DNA of 64,000 nt from assembly GCF_050003625.1 (NCBI RefSeq), contig NC_134398.1:111948145-112012144 (forward strand), in the 5' to 3' direction. How positions within the stretch are numbered: position 1 is the first letter of the stretch; each line of letters opens with the position of its first letter. A program made the translations under genes and the position numbers. The notes beneath the pieces were generated by a model. The model did not search any database. It was given only the letters and a program-made list of their open reading frames with translations, and was not told the DNA's origin. Shown piece by piece: positions 35,663-47,623 of the stretch. This DNA is from Haematobia irritans. Taxonomy: Eukaryota > Arthropoda > Insecta > Diptera > Muscidae.

Positions 35663-36133
35663 CTGTCGACTAAGTTAGCCGATTATTTTCCTCCAATTTA
35701 TAATTAAAGAAATTTGGTGTGTTTTCAATATTAGAATATTTTTTCAACAAATGCATAAATACAACAATAAAAGGTAATTCAGTCGAGTAGTATGATACTA
35801 TAATGACAAAAAATGATTTTTTATAATTTTTTTGTACTGGGAGTTTTGACCGAATCAAGTTCAACGGCCTCTTGACGCCGAAGGCCGATTCGTGGCCGAT
35901 TATCGATTTTTGGCCGAAGCCGATACCGCATACCGCAACTGCCTATCCGTCGTCTGCGGTGCATTGGTTGGGGCATCCCTTTGTATGTATGTCAGAAACT
36001 GTATGCTTGAACATTTGTACATACAAACCCTTTAATTTTTGTACATAAATTCTGTTACTTGAAACGAATACATTTTTGGTCTTTTCATTTGTTACGCAGA
36101 AGCAAGTGAATAAAGTCAAGTTCAAGTCGGAAC
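35663..36133. other. Intergenic, no gene seen
   Basis: The segment 35870-35935 is rich in GGCCGA words (GCCGAAGGCCGATTCGTGG) and slightly more G+C rich. No coding or terminal signal is recognised. Confidence 0.35.
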
Positions 36134-36135
36134 TA

Positions 36136-37293
36136 ACAGGTTGGCTGATAAGTCCCCGGTCTAACAAAGAAAAACACATTTTTTTTCAAAATTCGTTTTT
36201 ATTATTCAAAACATAGTTCCCTTCAAGAGCGATACAATGATTATAACGACCTTCCATATTTTTTGATACCATTTTGGTAGTACTCCTTCGGTTTTGCCTC
36301 AAAATAGGCCTCAGTATCGGCGATCACCTCTTCATTGCAGCCAATTTTTTTCCCTGCGAGCATCCTTTTGATGTCTGAGAACAAGAAAAAGTCGCTGTGG
36401 GCCAGATCTGGAGAATACGGTGGGTGGGGAAACAATTCGAATTCATGCATTTTTGCCATCTTTCTCAATGACTTGTGGCACGGTGCGTTGTCTTGGTGGA
36501 ACAACACTTTTTTCTTCTTCATATGGGGACGTTTTGCCGCGATTTCGACCTTTAAACGCTCCAATAACGCCATATAATAGTCACTGTTGATGGTTTCTCC
36601 CTTCTCAAGATAATCGATAAAAATTATTCCATGCGCATCCCAAAAAACAGAGGCCATTACTTTGCCAGCGGACTTTTGAGTCTTTCCACGCTTCGGAGAC
36701 GGTTCACCGGTCGCTGTCCATTCAGCCGACTGTCGATTGGACTCAGGAGTGTAGTGATGGAGCCATGTTTCACCCATTGTCACATATCGACGGAAAAACT
36801 CGGGTGTAATACGATACGTTCCTTTGATATCTTTAAGGCCTCTGCTATCTCGATCAACTTCATTTTACGGTCATTCAAAATCATTTTGTGGATTTTTTTG
36901 ATGTTTTCGTCGGTAACCACCTCTTTCGGGCGTCCAATGCGTTCACCGTCCTCCGTGCTCATTTCACCACGCTTGAATTTTGCATACCAATTACTGTTGA
37001 TTTCCCTGGGGCATAGTCCGGAAACTCATTATCAAGCCAAGTTTTTGCTTCCAACGTATTTTTTCCCTTCAGAAAACACTATTTTATCAAAACACGAAAT
37101 TCCTTTGTTTCCATTTTTTTCACAATAACAAAAGTTGCTTCACAAAAGACGCTCTATCTCACTAACTAATTGACTTACAGGCGTCAAATTTTGACACGAA
37201 TCATTTGGAGGTTGGTACTATATAAAAATAATATGCATTTAATACTAGCGACGCCATCTATGTGTCAGACCGGGGACTTATCAGCCAACCTGT
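36136..37293 (-). mobile_element. irritans-subfamily mariner (Himar-type), decayed
   Basis: The ends ACAGGTTGGCTGATAAGTCC and its complement GGACTTATCAGCCAACCTGT are the classic irritans-subfamily terminal repeats, each followed by TA (36134-36135 and 37294-37295). The length of 1158 bp is about 100 bp less than typical for Himar1. Confidence 0.95.
36200..37114 (-). pseudogene. irritans-type mariner transposase pseudogene
   Basis: Fragments in order from the ATG at 37114 match the irritans-type transposase: METKEFRVLIK, then a stop; the GRPKEVVTDENIKKIHKMIL block (about 36930); ETWLHHYTPESNRQSAEW (about 36770); HQDNAPCHKS; and SPDLAHSDFFLF. The first catalytic aspartate is replaced (GETW instead of DETW). 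Two residues are missing between the second and third aspartates (spacing 32 rather than 34), and a large internal deletion lies near 36800. It cannot be active. Confidence 0.95.
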
Positions 37294-37295
37294 TA

Positions 37296-37700
37296 TTGTA
37301 TAGAATTGAAACTTTTTTTATTTTCGAGAAAATAGACTGTAAAAAATATTACAGGCTCAAACATTGTCAATGGCAACATATTGGGAAAAATAAATAAACC
37401 ATTTATTAATTAGTCATAGTGGAAATTTTTAAAAAGATTATCAAATTTCAGGGGGGGCTAAATTTTTTCTGGAGGGGGATAAGCCCTCCTCCCAGAGGCC
37501 TTTCTACGCTTATGGGCTCAAGTGGCTCCTTTGGGCGTCATATACAAATTCACTAACTTACTATAACATACGGATTGATTGATTATATATCTTTGTATTA
37601 AGTGTTGTGTGTTCCTCTTATCTACTTCAAAAAATAATCTATATTGACACAATTTAACAACGCATCATGATGTAAGTATTTAAAATATATAGTAGAAGGA
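37296..37700. other. Presumed intronic DNA
   Basis: No gene or repeat is recognised. If the minus-strand exon at 37708 is real, this is the beginning of its first coding intron. Confidence 0.35.
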
Positions 37701-37707
37701 CACTTAC

Positions 37708-37954
37708 CTCTTGGTGGCGGACCTGCTTTTGGCGCCGAATGTGAGCATGGCCGTCCGATTTTTGAAACAGAAGACGATGAACCGCTAAAATTTGTTGGAG
37801 CTTTAAGGCGGCTGACAGTTATACCAGTTACTGATGAGGTCGGAGTAGTGGCATTGGAGCTGGGTGTTGGTGGGACTATTTGTTGTAGCGAGGTAGAAGA
37901 CGCGAGAGAAGCAGCTTCGGCTTGATCGCCAACATTCTCGTTCTGATCACTCAT
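37708..37954 (-). CDS. First coding exon of a Ser/Thr/Pro-rich protein
   Basis: ATG at 37954 opens MSDQNENVGDQAEAASLASS. The exon codes 82 residues plus one base and ends at CCAAGAG before a consensus donor GTAAGTG (37701-37707), leaving phase 1. The protein is low-complexity and Ser/Thr/Pro rich, with a basic stretch TVSRLKAPTNF and KIGRPCSHSAPKAGPPPR, suggestive of the disordered, microtubule-associated N-termini of CLIP-170-type proteins, but that is only a guess. Another donor-like site on the same strand (38046-38052) could end an upstream noncoding exon. No later exon was found, so the first intron is long or the gene exits the window. Confidence 0.6.
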
Positions 37955-38280
37955 ATTTATTCTTTTTCTTTGGCACTTGTTAACACTCGCGGAACAGACA
38001 AATTTGTGATCGGAAAACTTCCCTGCTTAGTCGATTACGATGGACTTACCTTAGTTGTTGTTGTTGTAATACTTTTGTCGGAATGTGGTTCCACCGCAGA
38101 ATCCGGTCACAATCGCTGTAAAATATCACTCACTGTGTAGAATTATCCGAAGTTTTTGACCTATCTTAATATGGATTTTTGCCACTATTTTTCTTTCTTT
38201 TCGTCTCTATCTCTGTATAAACCGACAAGTTGCAAATCTGGTAAAATTCAAAAGGAGACACTGCAATTTTATTTTGGAGG
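37955..38280 (-). promoter_or_regulatory. Probable 5' leader and promoter region of the 37.9-kb gene
   Basis: The 38000-38150 stretch is more G+C rich than its surroundings and contains a donor-like CTAAG/GTAAGTCC on the minus strand. No TATA box at a convincing distance was found. The transcription start cannot be fixed. Confidence 0.3.
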
Positions 38281-38738
38281 AATTGTCGCTTTAGACAACC
38301 AAGAAAATATTAAAATAAATAAATAAATAAAATAAAAAAAAAAATAAAAAAAAAATTATATTTCTAGATTTAAGTTTATTTAAATTAGTTTCAAATAATT
38401 TAAAATTTCAAATTGTAACGATAAAATTACGTCATCACTAGTTAGAATCATATATTTATTTTCTGGTACTTTCCTAAACTTATTTTGCGTTCTTAGCTTC
38501 TCAATCGCTCGTGAAATATGTTATTCTCATTGCCTATTGTTATTTTTGTAGTAATAAGAGCATAACCAAATGCTAGTGTATGTGTGCAAAGACAATAAAC
38601 TCTAGGAAGATAGAAAATTGGCTACTGAGGAGATCAAACCATTTAGCGTGTTAGTTTCATACTCGAACCAATACCTTTGGCAAATGGAGCTACAGAAGAT
38701 TAAATTATAGAATTCAAGAAAAAGGAAGAATTTTACCG

Positions 38739-39628
38739 CAAAGCAAATTGTTATGCAAATAGCATATTAACCAACACGCTTACATATGAGGTGTACCAAA
38801 AAATTATGGACAAAGAGAATGCCTATGAAACATGGATGGCATTAAGAACATTTTCGAGGCAACTTCAAAGGATCAATTATTTAAAATTTGTTCGGACATG
38901 TTTTCATTTGGATAGCAAGATATCTAGACGCATCAACACATATTGCAAAACTAAGAGGCATATGGGATGAATTGAATGCTGGTTTGCGATTGATAGGGCA
39001 AAATATATTACCAGATATGCTATTGATCTGCAAAATACTCCACGTTCTTCCTCCATCCAATGAAATGTTCCGGTCTAGTTGGATGATGCTCACGAGGCAT
39101 ACAGGCAAATCCATAGACGAGCTAATAATGCAAATCTGTCTTTTTGAGAGAAACTTTAAGAAAAATATTCAAGATTCAAATAATCCAGAAGCTTTAATGG
39201 TGAAATCTAAGAAAAATTACAAACAAAAAGTAAGTAGCAATGTGTCAAAGAAGGAGGACGTGTGCCATTATTGCAAAAAGAAGCGACATTGGCTGAAAGA
39301 TTGCCGAAAATGGATTGAAGATGGAAAACCATCGAAGAAGACTGCCACCACAAATATCAAGCTGGCATTAAATACTGAAAGCAATGTAGAACGTGCCTCA
39401 GTGTTTAAAGAAGTTTGGTGGATTGACAATGGAGCTACGAAACATGTAACAAGTTCGTATGAATTCTTTTCTGAATTTAATAGTTTCAAAGAGCCTCAAG
39501 TTATTCAAGCAGCAGGAAAAGAATATATTAAAGCATATGGTACGGAAACTACCCAAATAATTTCAAAAATAAAAGGTACGTCGCTGAGAATGGAGCTCAG
39601 AGATGTTTGGTATGTACATGATATATAA
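38739..39628 (+). pseudogene. copia gag and protease part
   Basis: A UBN2-type gag (LTYEVYQKIMDKENAYETWM at about 38780) runs, after a frame change near 38850, into a region ending with a CCHC zinc knuckle (CHYCKKKRHWLKDC). The protease follows with WWIDNGATKHVTSSYEFF, where the usual D-S/T-G is D-N-G. The frame stops at 39628 shortly after the protease (RDVWYVHDI). Confidence 0.85.
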
Positions 39629-39748
39629 GAAATTTGTTTTCTGTATTTGCAACACAAGATAGAAATCCAAACAGTAGTTTCAACTCAACAGCAACGGAAT
39701 GCAGGCTATCAGTAAATAATCAAACCTGTAAACCAGTAAATAATCAAA

Positions 39749-40558
39749 ATGGGAGTCGTTCAAGAAATGGGCCATACAACCAATAATACCAAAGGCAAAA
39801 AAAAAAATATTTGTTTGGGTGTTTCAGACAGTTCTATGCTTCAGCTTTATCATGAAAGATGGGGACACCAAGATATACGCCACGTGGAAGAAAAGTTGGA
39901 AAAGGATTTTCATATACAAGTCAAAATGAAACAAGAAATTTGTGAGCCATGTACTTACGGAAAATTGTAAGTACATGTAAGTTTGGAAACAGGAAAACAG
40001 CAACCCATGTGGAGAACTCATTTCAGCTGACGTTTGTGGTCCATTCCATGAATCCTTCTAAGGATACAAATATCTTATTCTATATAAGGATGATTTTTCT
40101 CAATTCGGGTATGGGTATATAGTATATAAGTATATAAGAAATCCGACGTGATAGATACACTTAGAGAAATGTTAGTTCACGCAAAAACACAAGGACATAC
40201 TGCGAAAACTTTTCTAAGTGACAATGGGTTGGTATTTGATAATAAAGATGTGAATAGAATTTTAAAAGGTTTTGGCATAACTCACAAGGTAACGGCATAT
40301 ATTTTGAACAGGACTTCGAAATCCTCTATTCCTGGTATAAGTCCTTATGAAGCTTGGTTCGGACAAAAACCCAGAATAAACCATTTACGTATAATTGGTT
40401 CCAAGTGTTATGTCCATGTACCTAAAGAGAAGTGCTTAAAGATGGACAAGAAAGCTTTAAAAGGATACTTAGTGGGATATGATGGAGATGAGAGATACAG
40501 AATATACATACCAGAAAACAAAAGAGTAGATGTTTCAAGAGACGTTAAATTTGATTAA
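39749..40558 (+). pseudogene. copia integrase part
   Basis: The GAG-pre-integrase domain begins near 39840 with LQLYHERWGHQDIRHVEEKL and C-x2-C at ICEPC. The integrase core follows with FLSDNGLVFDN, and the C-terminal part with PYEAWFGQKP and YLVGYDGDERYRIYIPE. Stops and frame changes fall at 39970 and about 40060. The first catalytic aspartate lies in a broken region. Confidence 0.85.
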
Positions 40559-40680
40559 AAAGATTCAAAATTGCCAGAACCTAAACAAAGAAGAAAATGA
40601 TGAGAAAAACAAGGACATATCAACAGAGGAAAATGTATCGAATCCACAAACAGTTACACAAGATTTCAGCAACAGTTATA

Positions 40681-41612
40681 AAGGGTGATTCTTTTGAGGT
40701 TAGGATTTTCATGCATTAGTATTTGACAGATCACGTGGGATTTCAGACATGGTGTCAAAGAGAAAGATGCTCAGTATGCTTTGACATTTCATCATGAATA
40801 GACTTACTAACGAGCAACGCTTGCAAATCATTGAATTTTATTACCAAAATCAGTGGCAGAAAATCCGCTTTTTTATCGACAAATTTTGTTCAGCGATGAG
40901 GCTCATTTCTGGTTGAATGGCTACGTAAATAAGCAAAATTGCCGCATTTGGAGTGAAGAGCAACCAGAAGCCGTTCAAGAACTGCCCATGCATCCCGAAA
41001 AATGCACTGTTTGGTGTGGTTTGTACGCTGGTGGAATCATTGGACCGTATTTTTTCAAAGATGCTGTTGGACGCAACGTTACGGTGAATGGCGATCGCTA
41101 TCGTTCGATGCTAACAAACTTTTTGTTGCCAAAAATGGAAGAACTGAACTTGGTTGACATGTGGTTTCAACAAGATGGCGCTACATGCCACACAGCTCGC
41201 GATTCTATGGCCATTTTGAGGGAAAACTTCGGAGAACAATTCATCTCAAGAAATGGACCGGTAAGTTGGCCACCAAGATCATGCGATTTGACGCCTTTAG
41301 ACTATTTTTTGTGGGGCTACGTCAAGTCTAAAGTCTACAGAAATAAGCCAGCAACTATTCCAGCTTTGGAAGACAACATTTCCGAAGAAATTCGGGCTAT
41401 TCCGGCCGAAATGCTCGAAAAAGTTGCCCAAAATTGGACTTTCCGAATGGACCACCTAAGACGCAGCCGCGGTCAACATTTAAATGAAATTATCTTCAAA
41501 AAGTAAATGTCATGGACCAATCTAACGTTTCAAATAAAGAACCGATGAGATTTTGCAAATTTTATGCGTTTTTTTAAAAAAAAAGTTATCAAGCTCTTAA
41601 CAAATCACCCTT
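40681..41612 (+). mobile_element. rosa-type mariner, copy C (932 bp), nested in copia
   Basis: AAGGGTGATTCTTTTGAGG and AACAAATCACCCTT are the ends, with TA at 40679-40680 and 41613-41614. It interrupts the copia polyprotein between integrase and RT, so it is younger than the copia copy. Confidence 0.92.
40794..41506 (+). pseudogene. rosa transposase pseudogene, copy C
   Basis: The ATG at 40794 opens MNRLTNEQRLQIIEFYYQNQ, then a deletion of about 375 bp joins it out of frame to the catalytic half. The latter is open from 40853 to the stop ([40 protein letters not shown]). The deletion endpoints differ from those of copies A and B. The helix-turn-helix part is missing. Confidence 0.9.
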
Positions 41613-41639
41613 TATGAAGTTTAGTTTCCCTTCTCCTAG

Positions 41640-43066
41640 CTAGCATGCGAAGAAAACGAATACGAGGAAATTGAAGATAATCGCAATCCAGAAGAAAATG
41701 AAGGACAACAGACATCACACACAGCACAGGCTGAAAATAATCAAGATCAGATTGAAACCTTGCAATCGGTATCAGATGATGAACTTTCTTCAGAGGATTT
41801 TGAAGGTTGGCCAGAAGGAACTGCATCAAAACGATTACGAGAATCCGATTCTGTGGAGGAAGAAGCAATTGTGAAGAGACTAAGAAATAGAACACTAATT
41901 AAAAACACCAAATACAAAGACTTCGTTATGATGGCAGAGGAACTAGAAATAATATTCCACAGATTTATAAACAAGCTGCAAAACGTTCTAAGAAGAGTGA
42001 ATGGATGAAAGCTATGGAGAAAGAGATACAATCACTAAAAGAAAATAAAACCTGAAATTTAGTTGATTTGCCACAGGGAGCAAAAGCGCTACCAGGAAAA
42101 TAAGTTTACAAATTAAAACTGAATGCCGATGGAACTATAGATAAGTTTAAAGCAAGACTAGTTATTAAGGGGTTTAAACAAAAAAAAAAGGTATTGACTA
42201 TGATCAAACATTTAGCCCTGTTGCAAAAATGACAAATAGTAACAAAAGAAGCTAGTTACTTTCTCGGCTTAGAAATTGAAAGAACACAAGATTTTATCAA
42301 AATAAATCAAGCATCCTATGCAAATCGAATTTTACAGAAGTTCAATTTTTCAGAATGTAAGGCTGCTTCTACGCCTATGGACAAATCGAAAGACAGTTCT
42401 GAAGCAAAAAATCCTGTAACCGATTTTCCATACAGACAGGCTATGGGAGCCTTAATGTATCTAATGGTTGGAACAAGACCTGACCTAGCCTACAGTGTTG
42501 GCTATTTATGAAGACATCTGGAAAATCCAACTCAAGAAGATGTTACTAAGTTAAAAAGAGTACTTAGATATATTTCTGGAACTTACGAAAGAAAAGGACA
42601 AAATGCATTGAAATGTTATAGTGATGCAGACTTTGGAGGGTGTACGGAGACAGGAAGGTCTACTTCGGGTGTTGTATCAGTCTATGCTGGTGGAGCCATT
42701 TCTTGGTTTAGTCAGAGGCAAATAATAGTATCAACATCTACTACAGAAGCGGAAATTATAGCTGCAAATGAAGCGTGCAAAGAATTAATTTGGCTTAGAC
42801 GATTATTTGAAGAAATAACAAATTTAGAAGATACACTTGTATTATATATTGACAATAACGCTGCATTACGCTTAACTCAAAATCCAGAATATCACCAAAG
42901 AATCAAACACAACTCTATCAACACGTTTTTCATCAGAGAAAAAATTTCTGAAGGAAAAATTCAAGTATCTAAAATATCTACGGATATGCAAATTGCAGAT
43001 ATAATGACTAAGGCTTTACCGAAGGTTCGTTTGGCAACTCTTTGTAAAGAAATCAATTTGTTTTAA
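41640..43066 (+). pseudogene. copia reverse transcriptase and RNase H part
   Basis: An acidic linker (41640-41840) is followed by ALPGK and KARLVIKGFKQKK, the start of the copia RT. The next part jumps, near 42240, from SPVAKMTN to YFLGLEIERTQ, so about 120 residues including the Y-V-D-D active site are deleted. The connection region (GALMYLMVGTRPDLAYSVG) and RNase H (YSDADFGGCTETGRSTSG, STSTTEAEIIAANEA, DNNAALRLTQNP) are well preserved, with one stop near 42510. Confidence 0.9.
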
Positions 43067-43099
43067 CTTATAAAACAAGGGGAAGTGTTGAAATTGTTT

Positions 43100-44830
43100 T
43101 ATAAGAAAATTGATTATTATGTTTTTGGGAACAAAGTAGATTTGTTAAAAAATAATCCAATTTTTTTTTTGAGTGTAGGAGAAGGGATTTAAAATCGAAT
43201 ATGTAAAGTAAAAAAATTGGCGGAAAAGCCTAGTATCTCGAAAACTAGGCTCGACATCTGAAAATCGGTATTTTCCTTTATATTTTTCTTAATTCTGACA
43301 GCAATTTTTCATGAAATAAATAAAATTCCGTTTTTTGCGTATTTGGTAAAAATAGTACATTTTAAGCAGAAAATATTAAATAAACATTTTGTCGGAAGAG
43401 CGTAGTTTTCGAGAAACCGACCCTTAAAAATTGGGTATAGGTGGCCGGCCTTCGGCCGGGATTTGACGCTTTCTCCTATGGACAGGGTCCAAAGTGGGCT
43501 AACGCGAACCCAGGACCTCTCCGGCTCCATGTTATTCTAAATATATTACTTTTAGGATGATTATGTGCAATGGATACTAAATCCAATATACGTGGCAATG
43601 AAAACTTTAGGGACCCGTAACTCCGAAATAGGTCTCTAGGCCAAAAAGTGGTATATGACATTTTGTGTTTAGAATCGAAAAGTATACACGCTGGCCAAAA
43701 ATTGGACCAATCGGACCATTTGTACTAAAGTAGATTTAAGCCCAAATACATTTTTCAGTTAATAAAATACATTCAAACTCAATAATGAAGAAATTGACAT
43801 ACAACTGTCCTAACATAGGAGTTAGTTAGAATTCTACAAGATTGAAATAAATAAATTGAAATAAAATAAATCCTATGAATATACATAAAACTAGTCTAAT
43901 GCTAGTGGAGTAAAACATTCTCCTTGTGAATTTTCCACAGATTCAATTTAAACGTAGATCGCTATTGTGAATAGCCCCCACAGTAGTCCGCGGTAGCAGA
44001 CTAAAAAACAACGCCGATTAAGATGCTATCACAGTGATGCGAAGCAAATTTAACGATTTTCACGAAAAATAGCTGGTAACTCTGGATCACTGTCATCACA
44101 AAACGAAGACAAAGCGTAAACAAAGCCATTTGTTCATTTTAAGTTGGTTTTATACGTTTCTTCTTACATGCTCATTCACAACACAATGATTGTCTTTTTG
44201 ATTTGTTTTTGGTACTCTGTATATACTTTATTATGCAAATATAATAGTTTTGAATTTACAAAATATTTTAACACTTCCTCGACTCGATTTACACACAAGC
44301 CCGCATGTGTGTATGTACATAAATGTATCAACGATTCTTATTCTATGCGAGTATCAAAATTTACTTTCGAATGTTTTGTTATTGCCCGAAACCGAAAAAC
44401 TTTTTTTTGCTTTTCTACTGCATCATTGGCCCATTTATTTTGAATTCACAAACACTCGCACATACACATCTATCACATCTCATTTCAATTTTTTAATATT
44501 GGTTATAATGTGAATTGAATTGAATTGAGAACTTCAAATTATATAACACAAACTTTGAAGATCACAGTGTACAGCGATGTGAATTAATACTCAATGTTTA
44601 GGTTTTGTAAATGGCTATTATTTTTGTGCAGTTTTCGTTTATTTGCTCTACTTATATTTCTTTGACGGAAAGAAATGCTCTTACTGGCCAGTTGGATTCA
44701 ATTGTCAAAATAATGACGCCGTTCAAATAGTATCATTGCCAAATATTAAAGCCGGGTAAACAAATATTGAAGCCGTCTACATAAAAGACATATATGTACA
44801 TAATTTGGTACACAATATTTTTTATATTAT
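43100..44830. other. Intergenic with weak dispersed repeats
   Basis: At 43160-43176 TTTTTTTTTGAGTGTA resembles the right end of the element at 7471-8693. 43430-43510 resembles 15480-15545. No exon is recognised; the open frames at 44144-44513 are A+T driven. Confidence 0.35.
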
Positions 44831-44836
44831 AATATT

Positions 44837-46500
44837 CCCAATAAACACAAACGTTTGAAAAATACTAAAATTCAATAATTTTTAAAACATTTTTTCAAAG
44901 GATTAGGGTAATATTCAAGTTGAGAAATTGTTGAGAAAATCGCGTTCTCAACAAAAAACAGACATTACCCTCAACAGTAAAATTCAACACAATAGCAATA
45001 ATTTCTCAATTGTAATCCTCAAATTGAAATGCATCGCTACTCAATAATTTCTCAAACAGTTTTCAATGTGATAAAAATAAAAAATTAGCATTGTTGCGAA
45101 TACTTTCAAACCACAATTTGTATGAAAGTCAATCCTAGTTCTAACTGAGAGTCAATACTAAATTTCTAGAGATTTTGTAAATTTTATTATTTTTTTCGTT
45201 AACAAATATAATAATCTTAAAAATAACATTAATAATATATAAAAATAATAATATAATACCAATCAAAATGTAATTATCTTATTAAACGTATTAATAAATA
45301 AAACTATGAATACAACTTTAAATATCTTAAACATTTTTACATGTATAATTCCATTTCCTCCATAATGTTGGTGTCAAATAACTATTAATTAATATCCTGG
45401 CAATTTGAAATAATTACTATCGAGGAACTTGCTGGCTTGTGTGTTAGAATAGATTCCAGCAAGAGGAAATCACAAAATATCAAACTGATGACGGGATGTA
45501 CATTGATGTAATGCACATTTTCATCCAGAAGTTCTTGATATAGGAATTGTTGCACTTTGTTTTAATTGGTTGCACCTTGTAAGTTTTCTGAAAACTTTTC
45601 TTTGTTGTTCTCTTCATCGGTTTTTCATCGGCCAACATCTTCCAAGAATATACCATCCAATGATTTTAGTTTTCTGCAAAACAATCGAGTTTTGTGATTT
45701 CCATTATGTTTTCATTTCACTTTTTATTTTGACTTACCAGTTTGTATTTCTTCCAACTGACCACGTACCTCGTGTTTTCCTCAAGAACGTTGGTGTTACA
45801 AAATTGTTGTTATTAAAATACTGGCAATTTTCAGGAACTTGATGACTAGATAATTGGAATAAATTTCCAGCAATTTCAATTCACAAAATAACAAATTAAA
45901 CCGATGATGCGATGTAAATTAAACTATCGATGTGATGCGAATTATCATCCAGTAGTTGTTGATATGGAAAAGAATAAATACCAAGTTTTTTTGGTTGCAC
46001 TTTGATTTATGGAAACTTTCTCTTCTCGATAAGCCACTATCATTTTTCATCGGCCAGTCTCTTAATGTGTCCAAGAATCAGCATTCAAATATTTTAGTTG
46101 TCTGCAAAGAGATTTGATTTTAGTGACTTCCTTAAAGTTTTCATTTCGTGTTTTAGTTTTACTTACCAATTATTATAAGCAATTTCAATTGATTATTAAA
46201 AACTTTCCACATTTTTGTATTTCTTCCACGAACTTTGTTGTCCAAAGTAGTATTGAAAACCATGTGGTTTTTTCGTTGCATTTCAGGGTTGTGTTTTGTC
46301 AAAGTTGTCTCCAATTATCTTCAACACATTTTCAAAGTTTTCGTCAACATTTTGCCAAATTGGTTGTAATTCGCAAACAATTTGAAGATGTATTGAAGAT
46401 GAGCTGTTTCAAGTCAAGTTGAATTTATGTTGAAAATGATATTTACCCTCAAACTGAAAAGGTGTTGCATTTGAAAAACGCTCATTCTGTGTTTATTGGG
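44837..46500. mobile_element. CCCAATAAACAC-ended element, copy 1
   Basis: Left end CCCAATAAACACAAACG; right end CTGTGTTTATTGGG. Sub-terminal AACGTTTGAAAAAT at the left has a related TTTGAAAAACGC at the right. No transposase is seen. A target duplication is not obvious. Related copies make up much of 53346-58184. Confidence 0.75.
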
Positions 46501-46787
46501 TTGTGTCATTTCTAGGGCTGTCTCCCAGGACGGGATTAATTTTTATTTTGAATCCCGGGATTTCTCGAGATGCCTTAAACTAATGTCAATTTTTCAATTT
46601 GTGGCTTTTTATCTTTATTTATAAATAAATTGATGTCTTCATTCAGTGCAAACGGCCCTTAGATTTCATACCCGACAAATGGAGTTAATAAACATTTATG
46701 GTACACCTTGAGTAAGAAATTATTATACATGAGGTATTCTATAAAAAGCACAATTTCATCAAAAATCGAACTATACGGTCTCCCTTA
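46501..46787. other. Intergenic
   Basis: No feature beyond A+T-rich DNA between two elements. Confidence 0.3.
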
Positions 46788-46831
46788 CCCTGCCAGCATT
46801 TCAAAATTCCATTTCATCCTCATCGCTACCA
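46788..46831. repeat. Left end of an outer CCCTGCCA element
   Basis: CCCTGCCAGCATTTCAAAAT and the following bases match the left terminus of the copy at 56008. It is interrupted after CGCTACCA by the inner element at 46832. The continuation CACAGACTCGTAA resumes at 47624. Confidence 0.7.
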
Positions 46832-47623
46832 CCCTGCCAACATTTTTTGAATTTGGGGGCGCTTCTGAGAATCCCCACTACGTCGATAACAATCATATAC
46901 GACATCAAAAACTCGTCGGAAAAGCGCCGTCACTATTGAGAAGTTGTACCACGCCAAGTTACTACGAAAAAGTTTCTCATCAGTGCAATTATTAGGTGCC
47001 TATTTAGATCAATTTCGAAGGACGCCAATAAGAACCCCTGCAAACTATCAGAAAAAGTGCATTTTAAGGTAATTGTAGAAGAATCATTGTGGTCAAGTAA
47101 AACACGATTGTGTAGATGCTTATTGATTTGATTAAACATTTATAATTTCTTATAAATATAACATTTTTCGGTTTATCTCATCACATTTAACATAATTTTT
47201 TGCATTAATAAAAGAATGATGTTGAGTTTTAAGTAGCTAGTTACATATTGCAGCGTCTATCAGCCAGTTTGTTTATTTTCGATGGAGACAGCGTGCCTGG
47301 AAAAATATTTGAAAAACGATCACTTTATTCTATTTGGAAAGTCGAAAATTGTTCACCATATACCTTTCACAATTTTAAGCGTAATATCTATGTTTTCAGC
47401 TTTATTTTCGTTTTTATTTAAATAAATTATAACAAGCTGGTTGCGCTTGGCGTTTCACAAAAAATAAAATGGCTCTTCTAACAGTAGTGATGACAAAATA
47501 CTTTCATGTACATTTTGTACTATTTGATATGCTTCCCCCATCACAGTTCGCGATGGTTGTGGTGACATTTACGAGTCTGTGGTAGCGATGAGGATGAAAT
47601 GGAACTTTAAAATGCTGGCAGGG
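46832..47623. mobile_element. CCCTGCCA-ended element, copy 1 (inserted into another copy)
   Basis: CCCTGCCAACATTTTTTGAA to AAAATGCTGGCAGGG, 792 bp. The flanks GCTACCA and CACAGACTCG rejoin into the intact host GCTACCACAGACTCG after removal of one CA, so CA may be a 2-bp target duplication. The interior contains no recognisable transposase. Confidence 0.75.

Larger units (their letters stand above)
38739..43070 (+). mobile_element. copia-type LTR retrotransposon, internal region, dead
   Basis: Gag, protease, integrase, reverse transcriptase and RNase H appear in the order of Ty1/copia elements (integrase before RT). The inner part is interrupted by a rosa mariner (40681-41612). A purine run AACAAGGGGAAG followed by TGTTGAAATTG at 43073-43095 looks like the polypurine tract and the start of a 3' LTR. 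No matching 5' LTR or primer-binding site is recognised. Confidence 0.9.

Noticed and set aside
36335..37128. Plus-strand frames opposite the irritans mariner
   Set aside because: They are antisense shadows of the transposase.
44144..44513. Two overlapping frames with hydrophobic stretches, possible membrane protein
   Set aside because: The runs of Phe, Leu, Ile and Tyr follow from A+T-rich DNA; neither has a convincing start context or conserved motif.
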